A stretch of DNA of 64,000 nucleotides from Siphlonurus alternatus (taxonomy: Eukaryota > Arthropoda > Insecta > Ephemeroptera > Siphlonuridae). Made by a program: the position numbers and the translations under genes. The stretch is taken from the NCBI GenBank assembly GCA_949825025.1, contig OX463778.1, forward strand, positions 48,384,829-48,448,828. The letters are read 5' to 3'. Positions 13,241 through 24,707 of the stretch are shown here, piece after piece; positions within the stretch are counted from its first letter, which is position 1; each line of letters opens with the position of its first letter. The notes beneath the pieces were generated by a model, which worked only from the letters and a program-made list of their open reading frames with translations, had not been told where the DNA came from and did not search any database.

Positions 13241-13416
13241 AAGGTGCATTTCCATGAAGCGGAGAAAGCGAAAAAATCGCGTGCAGAGGCTCAATATTTC
13301 CTCGTCTTGCGGGGAGCGATTTTATCGTCAACATGGCCACCATACGAAATTGAAGCAAGTGCGCTTTTCTCGACGCGCCAAGCCCCGCTCGACATCGCTC
13401 CATGGAAATGCACCTT
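13241..13416. mobile_element. Small MITE, AAGGTG-ended family
   Basis: A 176-bp element with a perfect 16-bp terminal inverted repeat (AAGGTGCATTTCCATG and its inverse). The inside is rich in CG words such as gcgatttt and tcgacgcgcc. On its minus strand it shares AAGCGCACTTGCT and a GGTGGCCATGTTG-like word with the element at 1227-1852, which marks the same family. It carries no transposase. A 162-codon open frame spanning 13145-13633 runs through it and is therefore unlikely to be a gene. No clear target-site duplication. Confidence 0.88.
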
Positions 13417-16400
13417 AAGACTACAAAAAATGTTAAGTCTGGAAATAGTTAGAAGTCACGTCGTGTATATATGGCATTTAAGCAGGTGCGGAATTCACGG
13501 AAGATTACGGCAGGTTGAGCCTCGGTTTCTATGGAAAAAATCTAAATTTGCCAGCAAATTTACCACGTGGCCAGACGAAAATAACCTCTTGCGTGAAAAA
13601 AATTGTATGCAAAGTTTTATCGTGGAAAGATAAGAAAAATCTATAATTTCCATTTCATTTTCTAGAATTGTACATGAATATTATAGTTATATATTTATGT
13701 TATAATAATCCAGGTTATTTAATCATGTATATATTTAATATCGTCTATTGTTTAAAATTATATCATGTATGCATAACAGATCTAATAAGCCTTTACAAAT
13801 ACAAAGTTAAATGAAAATTGGGTTACATTACAGCTTTGTGAGTATTAGTGGTATACATGTATCAGACTTATGTATAGTAAATTTTGTCTTTACTGCATGT
13901 ATGGTCACATAAATACATTTTCTATACAGCATCCATACGAGTAAACAAAGTGATTATATTATATAATGTTATAAGCTGTTAGTATTATACCAGGGGTATT
14001 AAATATTATTATTATTATTAAAAATCAAATTTTTTATTTGAAACTATATTATAATCCTATTGAATATATCTTATAATAAATACTGTAAAAAAGAGTTAAT
14101 ATAGTTGATATTTTATATTTTTCAATATTAATGTATTTTTTGTATTTAGATAAAAGGTAGCAATTTCAATTAAAATGGTTCCATAAGTTTTTAATGCGGT
14201 TTTCATCGCCAAAGCCGTGTCGTGTTTTACAGTAATTGATTGGTATCTGTGGTGGTGTGGAATTGATTGGGTGGAGGGGTGGGGTAATCATAGTCGACTG
14301 AGTCCAGACTCGAGTTTCTCTCAATGTTTGTTTCATATCACTTTTTTGCCCTCACCCCACCTCACATCAATATTATCCACTGAGAATTAATTTCAAAAGA
14401 ATAACATCTGAGTTGTATACGTCAAAGAATATTAATTATTATACACTGCCTTTTCGTGATCGTCTAAATTTAAATTTCGTCAAGCTTAATAACGGCAGGT
14501 TAAGTGGCCACAATTTTTAAAACATTTTGAACAATTATTTTCTGTCCAAAAATTTTTACATTTAAATTAAATGTGTATAATTATATTGAAAATTTTAAAG
14601 CAAATAGCTGAGGTGGGGTTTGACCTCCCCCCTCCTTAGGACACCCATGTAACATAAGATATGGCAAAATACATGTTGACCTTATTTTAACCCCCTCCCC
14701 CCTTTTTTAGGGAATTTTTGGCTATGCCCCTTTGTCAATACAAAAGTTATTATTATGCATAATAAAAGTAATACATTTTTTTTCTTCTTAGCAAACATTT
14801 TTGCTTAACATTTTGTCTGAAAATATAAAAATATTATTACAATTTGAAAATGGCAATTAATTTATAAGATGACTAAAAATTCAGAATTAAATTTTAAGCT
14901 TCACCGTTTTTTTTTTTTATTGAATCTTTGAGCTGAAATAAATTAACATAAACATCAATATTATATTCTTTTTAAAGAGAAATTTAAAAGTTTTCAAGAA
15001 AGCTTGGATTAAAATTTGATGGAAAAATATCTTATTACAGTTGGAAAACTTTTTATTAATATTTTTGAAGTTTGAAAAAATACGAGAAAAAAAAAAATAA
15101 AACAGATACTTTTAAGTTTTGAGAATAGATTAAAAAAGATGAATATCAAGTAGCGTGCCAATCATCCTAAAACTCCCAATTATGTTTCAAGCTTATTTAT
15201 TATCGAAGTTGTTATTTTGCTCAAGCTGGAACATTTCCTTTTTTCTACAACATTAATGTTCTATCATATATTTTTCTCGCTACAACATGAACTTTTTTAC
15301 TTATATATTTGCTATTAAATACAACAATGAACACGTCCCATGGTTTCATTTTAACATGCAATGCATGATTACAACACAGCATTGCTACTATGGTAGATTG
15401 AACAATAGAAAATAATATTGAAATAGTAGCTATCCATATTGTTATATAGCAATATCCTTGCTAGAAACTAATTAACAGTATAGGAGAAGAGAAAAAAGTC
15501 ATTTACATAAATATATTTGCATATATAATTATAGAATAATTAACACGAATACTCATTGTTCTTAAAATATTGAAAACTTTCAACAGTTCACTTTTTACGT
15601 AGAATAAATTACACGCAAGAAAAGTACTAAAAGTACTAACTTAAAAACGTACCTTGGGGAGTTGAATAAAGTCACTTTTTTTATTGTATTGTACACCTTT
15701 GAACATCAGGAATGTTATTTTCTTTATAGTCGTTTAGTCTACATAATATAACAGTATGTTGAACTTTAAGATCGTTTAGTCTATATAATATCATAACAAT
15801 GTGCTGACCAAGAATAAATCAAAGGCTCCCCACACTCAAAATTACAAATCTACAATAATCACTTTGAGTGGCAGATAATATATATTATGCAGCGGTAGCA
15901 AATCAGGCAGTAATAACTTTCCAAGTATCTCTATGTGTCCATATAAATGGAGTAATGACGGCTATTAACTGCGCCAGAGAGAGAATTGGAGCAACCGCCA
16001 AGAACGTCCATGCAGCGTCCTTTTAAACGATCAGAAGAGCAGAAAGACCTCGCCCTGTTGTAATAAAGAGGATAGTCGCCACTTGGAGATAAAGGAGCTA
16101 CTCACGACGACAAAATCCCACTCCACACCATTCTCGAATAGACTCATAAAATCTGGTTACAAATAGATAAAATCATACTAATATTATGTGAGATAAAAAT
16201 GCAGTAGTAGTATAATAATAAAATATATACTTCTACAGTTTAATATTATGCAATTTTATGATATAAAAATGTATAAAAACAGAATGTGAAATCAAAAAAG
16301 CTATTTACATAATATATGTACAACGTTGTTTTATAAATATTCAAGTTCTATGTTACATTTTTTGTATAATAAATTAATAAATGTATAACCTGAATATGTA

Positions 16401-17042
16401 CATTATAACGTGTATAGAACAACAAAAAAAAAGATTTCATTTGCTCTTATTTTGTAATAAAAAAAATAGTATATAATATAAAAGTATTTTTAGCACAACT
16501 TTAGCTCTAGAAAAAAATCTCGCGAGTCTCTTATGCATTTTATATCAGTTATGAAGTAGATTTTAACATGGTTAAAAATTCTGAAAGTTATTAATTAAGA
16601 ATCATAAGCGGAAGTGAAAGATGAAAAAGGCATAAAAAAATGTAAAGTGCTGTTTCAAATTTTAATAAACTATTTTTAATTAGTTAGAACATATTTGAAC
16701 GCATTTCAATATATATTTTATGTAATATTTTTTATCAACAGCGTGCCAAAATATTAATTTTTCCTTTCTCTTTAATATCCTTTCACTTGGAGAAAATATT
16801 TTAGAATTGTTAAATTCTATATTTTTTTCATAACTTTAATTCGTCCTAGATGAACAAAATGATAAAAATTACTAATAAAGGTCTGGGAATATTCTATTAA
16901 TTAAACCACGGTATATTATAGGTTTGTTGAATATAGGAATTGTTCTTATTTTTCATTGACATAGCTGTAAGTATAATAATTGACACAAAAAAGGGTATTA
17001 TTACCCCAACATTGAAAAAGAGCGTGTGGAAAGGGCGTGGCA

Positions 17043-17045
<3 letters not shown>
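13417..17045. other. Non-coding AT-rich stretch
   Basis: No gene is recognised. A 42-bp-spaced direct repeat (TCGTTTAGTCTAYATAATAT) starts at 15730 and 15772. A pyrimidine/purine-biased patch at about 14600-14730 with C-runs and ggctatgcccctt looks like an old transposon remnant. A GC-richer island lies at about 15950-16140. Confidence 0.55.

Positions 17046-17115
<70 letters not shown>
17046..17115. repeat. (CT)n microsatellite, 70 bp
   Basis: A perfect CT run, preceded by a short GC-richer segment (agcgtgtggaaagggcgtgg). Serine/Leucine-repeat open frames across it are artefacts. Confidence 0.97.
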
Positions 17116-17118
<3 letters not shown>

Positions 17119-18999
17119 AATGAGAGCCTCTTATTCTCTTACAATGGCCAATACACGCTACTATGTGTATTCATTGCTTTTTTTATATTATGTCAAACCA
17201 AGTATAATACATGTGTGTGTAAATTTGAGACATTACGTATGTTCAACCACGAGTCACGTGACACTTGACTTGGCTACAACAGCAGAATCAATCGGTACAA
17301 ATTAATTAGTTTCCTGAGTGATATTTTTAAGGCTGCTTAAGTCGAGCAAGCTTCCCTTAGAAGCACTAATTCTATGAACAAAGGTTTCATTTTTTTTTTT
17401 ACATGAAGTTGGTGCGAATTATTATAGAGAAATTTTCCATACATTTTCACCAATCAATATTCCAAGTTTCTCAAAATAGTTACTTGATTTTAATGTAGTT
17501 AAAAATTTAAATTGGATTTATAAAGTGCATACTTTACATAATCTTCTTAATTATTCAAGAAATTTCTAAACTTTTATATACAAATACAAAAAAACAAACT
17601 GCACTTTAACTATATAAGGTAAAAGTTTTAAAATAATTTTATTCCATGCATTCGTATTTCACTTTACAATTCATAATTTTATCTTTGAAGGTTTATAGAG
17701 ACCATCATAACTTATTGAACGATGTATTTTTTATCATTTCTTAGGATTTACACTTGACAGCTTGAAAGATATGATTTAAAATAGTTTTTTTCATTTTTAT
17801 TTGAAAACATCTCTTTCTCGTTATACAAATAAAATATTATATTATACAATTTGACATTATAAAGTAGGCAACAATTTAAATAAATAAATATTTTAAAAGT
17901 AGATAGAATGACAGAAATGCCTGGGATTATTAATTTTCAACATTTCTCAAAGAATATTAAAATTTAATTAACTTTCTTCATTTTATATATTTATTAACAA
18001 AACAAAAACTTGTTATAAAAACTAAAACATAATTCCATTATTGGTTTAAGTGTCGACTTGAAATTATATTCCAAGTGCATTATAAATAAGAGTGAATATT
18101 ATAAATCAATAAAGTTTGACCTTTGCAGCAATTTGAAGGAGCAAAGGTCATGATATCAGACCTACCACATAGAGAAGGGAATTAGTCTAATTGTTTGTTG
18201 CAGCCTTAGGGTTTGCACAAACCTACCAAAGCAAGCAAACAACAACAAGCGTGCTTTGCCGCTTGAATACTGCCTATATGTAATTATCAGGAACATATTT
18301 AGAATCATTTACATACAAAGCTGCTTGTAGCATTATTCAATAACACACAAGTTGGATCATATGTAAATAATAATTTTGTAATCTATTTAAGCTGCATTCA
18401 AAGTAGGGTGTAAAAAAGTAGAGGTGTTGGCTGGAATAACAACGATGCAGTATTCATGCTAATTGTCTGACTTGTAAGCCTGCCGCGAGCTAACAAAACT
18501 TTCTTTCAGACTTTTAAATCTAGTTTCAAATCTCATTCGCCTTTTTTATTCTCTGTCTAGAAGTGAGAGTTTTTTCTGCTTCTCTTCTAGCACCACACCT
18601 ATACAAAAGCAACTTGGGAGAGAGAAGGAAAAAAAGGAGATACCATACACTAAAAATCCTGACTTTTTCTGAGCCGATCTTCTTTTTTTTTATTATTTGC
18701 TTTGTTCTGAATGTTCTGTGAGCGATTGGCAAGGAAGATACGGGTTCGGATAAGCTTGCTGCTACTACTGCCTCAAGCTTCTAATTAGAAGCATGACGTG
18801 ATTGCTAGCTGAGTCTGTCGGGTGGAGGAGGAGAAAGAGGGATGGTTTGCCTGGCTTAGTGTTCGTCTGCTTTCGTAGTAGCGCTAACTACAGCCAAAGG
18901 TAAAACACGCAGCTCTCTTTTTAGGACATTGACGTTTCAACTTGGTCAAAAAGTAACAAGCCAAATTCCAGCTTAAAATATTTAAATGGATAACAAACT
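17116..18999. other. Non-coding stretch
   Basis: AT-rich, with an inverted pair TGACCTTTGC (18118-18127) and GCAAAGGTCA (18141-18150), each a nuclear-receptor-like half site. A GC-richer part follows from about 18120 to 18900 with recurrent gcaagc words. No gene is recognised. Confidence 0.55.
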
Positions 19000-19021
19000 A
19001 AAAAAAAAAAAAAAAAAAAAA
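19000..19021 (+). repeat. Poly(A) tract, 22 bp
   Basis: An uninterrupted A run. No SINE or processed gene body is visible immediately upstream. Confidence 0.9.
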
Positions 19022-20453
19022 GTTTTTTCTGTTTTATATATTATATATATATATAATAATGTATATAGAAAAAACAAGTAGTAAAAACTTTTTCTTAAAG
19101 AACTGAAAATGTTAACGTATGTCGATAAATATTTTTTTCGTTATATTTTTTATAATAATTCGTACTTTCTATGAAATGTAAGTTGAGGAAAGTAAAAAGA
19201 AGATCCATGTGACTTTTCTTGATGACTTCCTTCCTTGTCAAACTTTTAGAGAGAAAAGAAGAGAAGAGGTTTTTGCATTTTCAATCACTTCTCAAACAAA
19301 CTTTTCACGATTCTTCTCCTCTACACTTCATGCTTCTACTACTTTTCTACAACATGGTCTCTCTCTTTCTTGCTCTCTATAGATGGATAAGAAAAGAAGA
19401 GGGTGAGGATAGATCTAATCGAAGACACAAGATAAAGATAGAAAGAGAATTTTCCGTGCCGTTGTGTTAGGCGCGTCATTCTCTCTATTCGATACCACGA
19501 TCTCATTGGAGCTGCTTGCAACGTAAGCAAGTAGTTTAGATCGCTACTAAGCCAGTGAACCTCTTTGCCTCTAAATTATCTATATAGATATATATTATCG
19601 TTTAGCTTCATCTTTTGTGCTAGTGCATATCACTTGGAGAAGGTTTATATACTTGCTACCCAAGTCTGCAGACCGCATATTCCACTAGACTGCCCTTCTG
19701 ACCAATATAAATGGACTCTCATTTAAAATACTTTACTACAGATCAATACTTTCTCCTCTGTATTATTATTTTTTATATTCTATCCATGATTTTATTCTTG
19801 TTTACGTAATATTATTTTTTAATGATAATATCGAGCAATGGTCACGCTGGGAGTGAAGTCGGTGTTTGTGTGGGATGTTATTCTGTTTGGAAGGAGGCAA
19901 GCACAACCACAACACAGTTAATTCTACACGAGGTAATAGTTATAGCTATGTTACACTGGAACAAATTATAGTAAACAATGACGTCATTAATTAAATTGAA
20001 ATACAGTACACAAAATGATACGTATTTTTTAGAAGTTTATTAATAAGAATATGTAAGTCCTGTAAATCAATTAATAGAAAATATATTTATTTTATCATGC
20101 ATTAATTTTTGTTCATACATTCGTATCTAATTTTTAATTTATATTAAAATAATTTCTTTCTATCCCACTATACAGATTAAAATTTACTTTTACATTACAT
20201 TATATTATACTTCATTCTTGCAGAAGGCCCCTCCTCTAAAATAACACTATAAAAATTTAGAATTAATAAAAGAAGTTTCTTTTCTCAAGCAGTCATAATA
20301 ATAACGTAATATAAAAATATTAAGCAGGGCACAGAAACACTCGATCGCTTGGCCAAATCACTCCGCCTTGAGGTTAGGCAAATTGTTAAGCGTCACAGTA
20401 GAGCGGGTTACATGAGAACGGAGTAAAAACAGTGGAGACACCATCTACATAAT
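19022..20453. other. Non-coding stretch
   Basis: Mostly AT-rich, with moderately GC-rich segments at about 19200-19560 and 20330-20450. An acceptor-like run ending cattcttgcag at about 20222 is followed by stops within a few codons in all frames. No gene is recognised. Confidence 0.55.
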
Positions 20454-20574
20454 AGGCCTGTTCGTAAAACCTGCCCAGAGTACACTTTCTGCACCCAATT
20501 GACCTTATATCCTATGTACATAACGTCGATTGGGTGCAGAAAGTGTACTCTGAGCAGGGTTTACGAACAGGCCT
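20454..20574. mobile_element. Small palindromic MITE, AGGCCTGTTCG ends
   Basis: The ends AGGCCTGTTCGTAAA (20454-20468) and its exact inverse (20560-20574) continue inward as an imperfect inverted repeat containing AGTACACTTTCTGCACCCAAT. Nearly the whole 121 bp therefore folds back. It is non-coding. No unambiguous target-site duplication was seen. The AGGCCT terminus is shared with the element at 37772-38093, which may or may not be meaningful. Confidence 0.85.
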
Positions 20575-20577
20575 GTG

Positions 20578-20630
20578 ATCAGAGAGCGTATATAGTTCAG
20601 TGGAGAGCGTATATTCAAACGCTCTCTGAT
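20578..20630. repeat. Short inverted repeat next to MITE
   Basis: ATCAGAGAGCGT (20578-20589) is matched by its perfect inverse at 20619-20630. A third, direct copy of GAGAGCGTATAT lies between them. It directly abuts the AGGCCT element and may be a separate small hairpin or a damaged repeat. Confidence 0.7.
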
Positions 20631-20885
20631 ATTATGTAAACTGCTCAGTTTTGATGTTGAGCAAATTGCCTAATTTGATGCTTTTTGCAGAAACGTTGGA
20701 AATTTCTTCACTTAATTTTAAGAATATTTACATTATTTCATAATAATCTTATATAATTTATATATTTATAAATATTAAAAATTTCATATTGAAAAAAACT
20801 GTAGCATATTTTTGAATTGTAGGAAAAAACGACAATTTTTCACAAGTGTAAAATTTGATATTTTTATATTTTATAAATAAACAGA

Positions 20886-21090
20886 TAGAATAGAATAGAA
20901 TAGAATAGAATAGAATAGAATAGAATAGAATAGAATAGAATAGAATAGAATAGAATAGAATAGAATAGAATAGAATAGAATAGAATAGAATAGAATAGAA
21001 TAGAATAGAATAGAATAGAATAGAATAGAATAGAATAGAATAGAATAGAATAGAATAGAATAGAATAGAAAAGAATAGAATAGAATAGAA
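20886..21090. repeat. (TAGAA)41 microsatellite
   Basis: Forty-one pentanucleotide units with one variant (AAGAA at 21071-21075). On the minus strand it reads (TTCTA)n immediately after the 3' end of a retrotransposon-like sequence. It is therefore best explained as that element's expanded simple-repeat tail. Confidence 0.97.
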
Positions 21091-21300
21091 TAATGTCTTT
21101 ATTTAGGCGATGTTTGGTCTAATGACCATTCTTACACATAACCTCTATACAGAAATAGTTACATAATCATAATAAATTTGTTAAACAACACAGTTCTTCA
21201 CAGTTAGACAACACAGATGTCTTGCTACATTAAGTATAATAATGCATATAATATATAAAGAATAGGAGAACAAAAGAAAAACAAACTGTTTTAGTTTAAA
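21091..21300 (-). mobile_element. 3' end of a non-LTR retrotransposon (truncated)
   Basis: Read on the minus strand, the sequence runs into AATAAA (complement of 21098-21103) and then straight into the (TTCTA)n tail. Just upstream is a small stem-loop, TGGTC-TAAT-GACCA at 21115-21128. A terminal hairpin followed by a simple tandem tail is typical of arthropod non-LTR elements. No reverse-transcriptase frame is present, so this is a 5'-truncated copy. The inner boundary near 21300 is a guess. The clade is not assigned. Confidence 0.65.
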
Positions 21301-21943
21301 TGTATGACGGGACACCAGAGAATTAAGTATTTTAATACATTAACTCATATTGTAAATGCTCATAATATTATACACAAGGGAGCCATTGTAGCACAAAATG
21401 TTCAAAATATTTCATAAGTGGACGACTGTAAATTATTAGAGTTGAGTTAAAATAATAATAAGGAGAAGACGAATTTCAACATCAAGAGGCACTAACTCTT
21501 GGATATAATTGTAGCTTGTACAAAATTACTCTTTCAGATTTTCAAGTTATCAAAACCATCTCTCTCTCTCTCTCTTTAAACTGTTCTTCATTCAGTAATA
21601 TTTAAGCAAAAGTTTTGCTGTAAATTTATAAAGGTCCTATTTTTCTAGTAGCCCTCCCTCATTTTCAAACTAAGAGAGGAATTTGTGTTCAGTTGTAGTA
21701 AGCATGCAGAAACCAAAGCAATTAAAACTTTGAAAAGCATTTCCAAACTTTATAGTGTTTTTTTTTTTATATAATTCTAAAGTGTATTTAAATGAAAATT
21801 TATAAAATTTTCATACTTTTTGTTTTTAATTAGAAATTTATTTTGTTTTTGTTGTTTTGTTTAAATCATGAGATCAAATAGTGTGAAATTTGATTTAAGT
21901 GGGAAAACATTAATGTAAAGATACCATAAAGTTTATTGTAAAT
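21301..21943. other. Non-coding stretch, possibly more of the retrotransposon
   Basis: AT-rich, with a short (CT)7-like run at about 21560. It may include more 3' UTR of the truncated retrotransposon. No gene is recognised. Confidence 0.45.
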
Positions 21944-22024
21944 CAGAGTCTTCTGCGCGCAATGTTTCTAACAAAACTTTGTTGAACAATTTTTTGTTAG
22001 AAACATTGCGCGCAGAAGACTCTG
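21944..22024. mobile_element. Perfect 33-bp hairpin element
   Basis: Arms 21944-21976 and 21992-22024 are exact inverse complements beginning CAGAGTCTTCTGCGCGC, with a 15-nt loop. GC-rich arms in AT-rich surroundings suggest a tiny MITE or solo foldback. As RNA it would be a perfect 33-bp stem. It is longer-stemmed and more perfect than a typical microRNA precursor, so microRNA identity is not claimed. Confidence 0.85.
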
Positions 22025-23835
22025 TACGGGTCTTTTACCATACGTCACAAAAATATGACGTCACGTGAATGTAGGCAAAAAGCACCTATTTAACATGGTA
22101 GTAGCATACAAAAAACTTTTTATTTTCTGCGATATGACAATCGTGGTACATTTGACAATTATTTTATTTGATGGATTGAGATGTCAAGTAAACGGAAAAA
22201 AATACAATAATTGCCAATGATATCTGTGAAAAATACAATAAATCATTAAATGAAATGTAAATCGACTCCAAATTTCACGTCAATAATGACCATTTTACGA
22301 CACTTATGCACTGATATTGACCCTAAGATTCTTAAAAAAATTCAGCCAATCACCGGCTATTGCTTTCCCCGCGGACTTTTGAATACGAGGGGGAAACGGA
22401 ACAACAAAAAGTAATGATAAAGAAACTAGGTAAAATAAAAAAAATGTATATGTATGTATATGTATATGTATATTTATTTCTTAACGTATATATTATCGTT
22501 AAAAAAAATTAAAATATGTTAAATTAGGAGGAATAAATCAAGTGATTCCAGTTCCCTCTCAGTACCTACTGCTGAATGTAAACAACAACAAAGCCAAGCA
22601 AATGCTATAATTATTTACTACACAATTCATATTTTATTACTCTAAAAAATTTGAACAATTAGTCATGATTTTGGTCCAGAGAAAGTTATTATGTTACAAC
22701 TGATATCCACTACACATTGAGATCAGTTCAGTTTGCCGCACAAGGATTTTAAATTTCGACAAATTTCGCTTTAATTAAAGTAAATAATTTCTGCCAATAT
22801 ATAGAAATGCCATTTCCAGTCTTCAAAGTTTTGGACAAATTTTTTTTTAACGTCATGTTCTGCTGGAAAGACGAGATAAGTAAAACATTTACATTCATGT
22901 TCATGGGTTTAACAAACAATGGATTATTTTAAAATATACCAAGGCCATAAATGGTATGAGAAGTATTCGAAAAAAAAAAAAAAAAAAAGCTTAGCTTAGC
23001 TTACTTTTTAGCTTAGCTTAGAAAACGTACCAAAATGTGAAGTATAACGTTAATCTAATATCAAAATTTCAGAGTAAAATTTCTTGCTAAGTCCTTTATA
23101 AATAATTGTTAATAATATTAATAATTTATATTATAATTATAAATTCATGTATTAAAAGGAGCAGTTTTTCCCCCTCGTAATACTATACACTTATAAGAAA
23201 TGAGAACGGAAAAGGATCATATTGAAATATCTATATAATTTTGAATTTCTGTATTTTACCCCTATGTGAAATGAACAGACAAAAGGATTCTAAAAGATAC
23301 GAGGGGAAGCTGAGTTAAGAGAGTTATAAAGAGAGAATTTTGTATGAGAGAGATCACGAAGTAGCATGTGCGTAGGGGGATGAAAAGAGAGTTGTATTGC
23401 GGTTGATGATGTATTGCTGATGACGTTAAAATTGTCACAAATTTTAGCAGACAAGCGAGTAGACGACCATCTCCGCTCCTCATTTCCACGACAATATAAC
23501 GCCCCCCAGTGTGACGCCGGCTACCACTAGAGGCAACAACATCAGTAGACAGCATACACGTCTCATGGTTTTCTCTATATTTTGGCCACAATTTTACAAC
23601 AATAATATTCCAAGCACGCTCCCTCGCTCACTCATATAGCCTGATGCCACCACCGTCGCACTGTGCAAACGGTGCCAGCTCCTGTGTCACTATAACCTTG
23701 CGCCATAAAAATGAACCATTCTTGTGGATTAAGATGTATTAGTCGACTCCCGTCCCAAGCGTGAAATAAGTTTACTCTTTCAACTTGGAGCACACCAGAA
23801 TTAGAACGATAGAAATGAAAAATGAGATTTGTGTG

Positions 23836-23838
<3 letters not shown>
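22025..23838. other. Non-coding stretch
   Basis: It contains TGACGTCACGTG near 22058, a TATG/TATA-rich run at about 22445-22475 and an A19 tract (22970-22988). Tandem AGCTT/TAGCTT words follow at 22988-23021. A GC-richer island lies at about 23450-23760 and includes ACCACTAGAGGCA at 23523-23535. No gene is recognised. Confidence 0.55.

Positions 23839-23915
<77 letters not shown>
23839..23915. repeat. (GA)n microsatellite, 77 bp
   Basis: A perfect GA run on the plus strand, the only one of the six long GA/CT tracts in this orientation. Open frames across it on both strands are artefacts. Confidence 0.97.
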
Positions 23916-23917
<2 letters not shown>

Positions 23918-24676
23918 AGATTGCCCTACATCACAACTTTGCTGGAACCCAAATAAAAAAACATCAACAGTGAATTCTAAAATAATACCTTCTACCACGG
24001 CACTATAAAGTAGGTTGAAATTTTAATTAACAAACAAAATATCCATCTAAATATGTAAAAATATAAGAGTAATAAAAACAAGCAAGTCAAAATAATTTTA
24101 CTACATGCAAAGACGTGCATGTTAAAGTTGTTATGACAATATAATAACAATAAAAAAAAGAAAAAAAAAAAATGGGGAAGCAGTCTTTTGCTTACGTTAT
24201 TATATAGTGTTATTCTCTTATATATATAAATCTAACAGAATTCGCAAGTCTCCGAGCTTTTGGATTTCGGTCACGTCGTTATCTGCGTGTCATGCAAAGT
24301 GAGAGTGCGAGGGGGAAGTTGCTGCAAGGGTTGCTCGGGGCTGCTGCCACTTGAGCCGCCTGCCTGCACATGCACCCCTTCACACCCCTCTTTTCTCTCT
24401 CGGCATGCATCATGCCTTCTAGCGCTTGGCTATACATGTACACTAACACACACTAAAACTGAGACTTTAGTATTAACTATAATCTAAAAATAATATTTAA
24501 ATTTACTATACAGTAATCCATCAAAATTATAAATAATGGAATATTTTATACTATATATATTATATAATAAATATAGACTATCGCATTAAAAAGTAATTGA
24601 AAAAGGATATTTATGAATAAAACTATATTAAATTTAAAACAAACATTATTTTCTAAAACTTTATTTACATATAAAT

Positions 24677-24707
<31 letters not shown>

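Noticed and set aside
13145..13633. 162-codon plus-strand open frame
   Set aside because: It runs straight through the 13241-13416 MITE and has no recognisable protein character outside it.
14600..14730. Transposon remnant with C-runs and ggctatgcccctt
   Set aside because: Suggestive of an old repeat, but no boundaries or repeat ends could be defined.
20886..21090. Telomere-like or satellite array
   Set aside because: TAGAA is not the insect telomere unit (TTAGG), and the array is explained as a retrotransposon tail.
21944..22024. microRNA precursor
   Set aside because: A perfect 33-bp stem without the usual mismatches, and no known mature sequence recognised in it.
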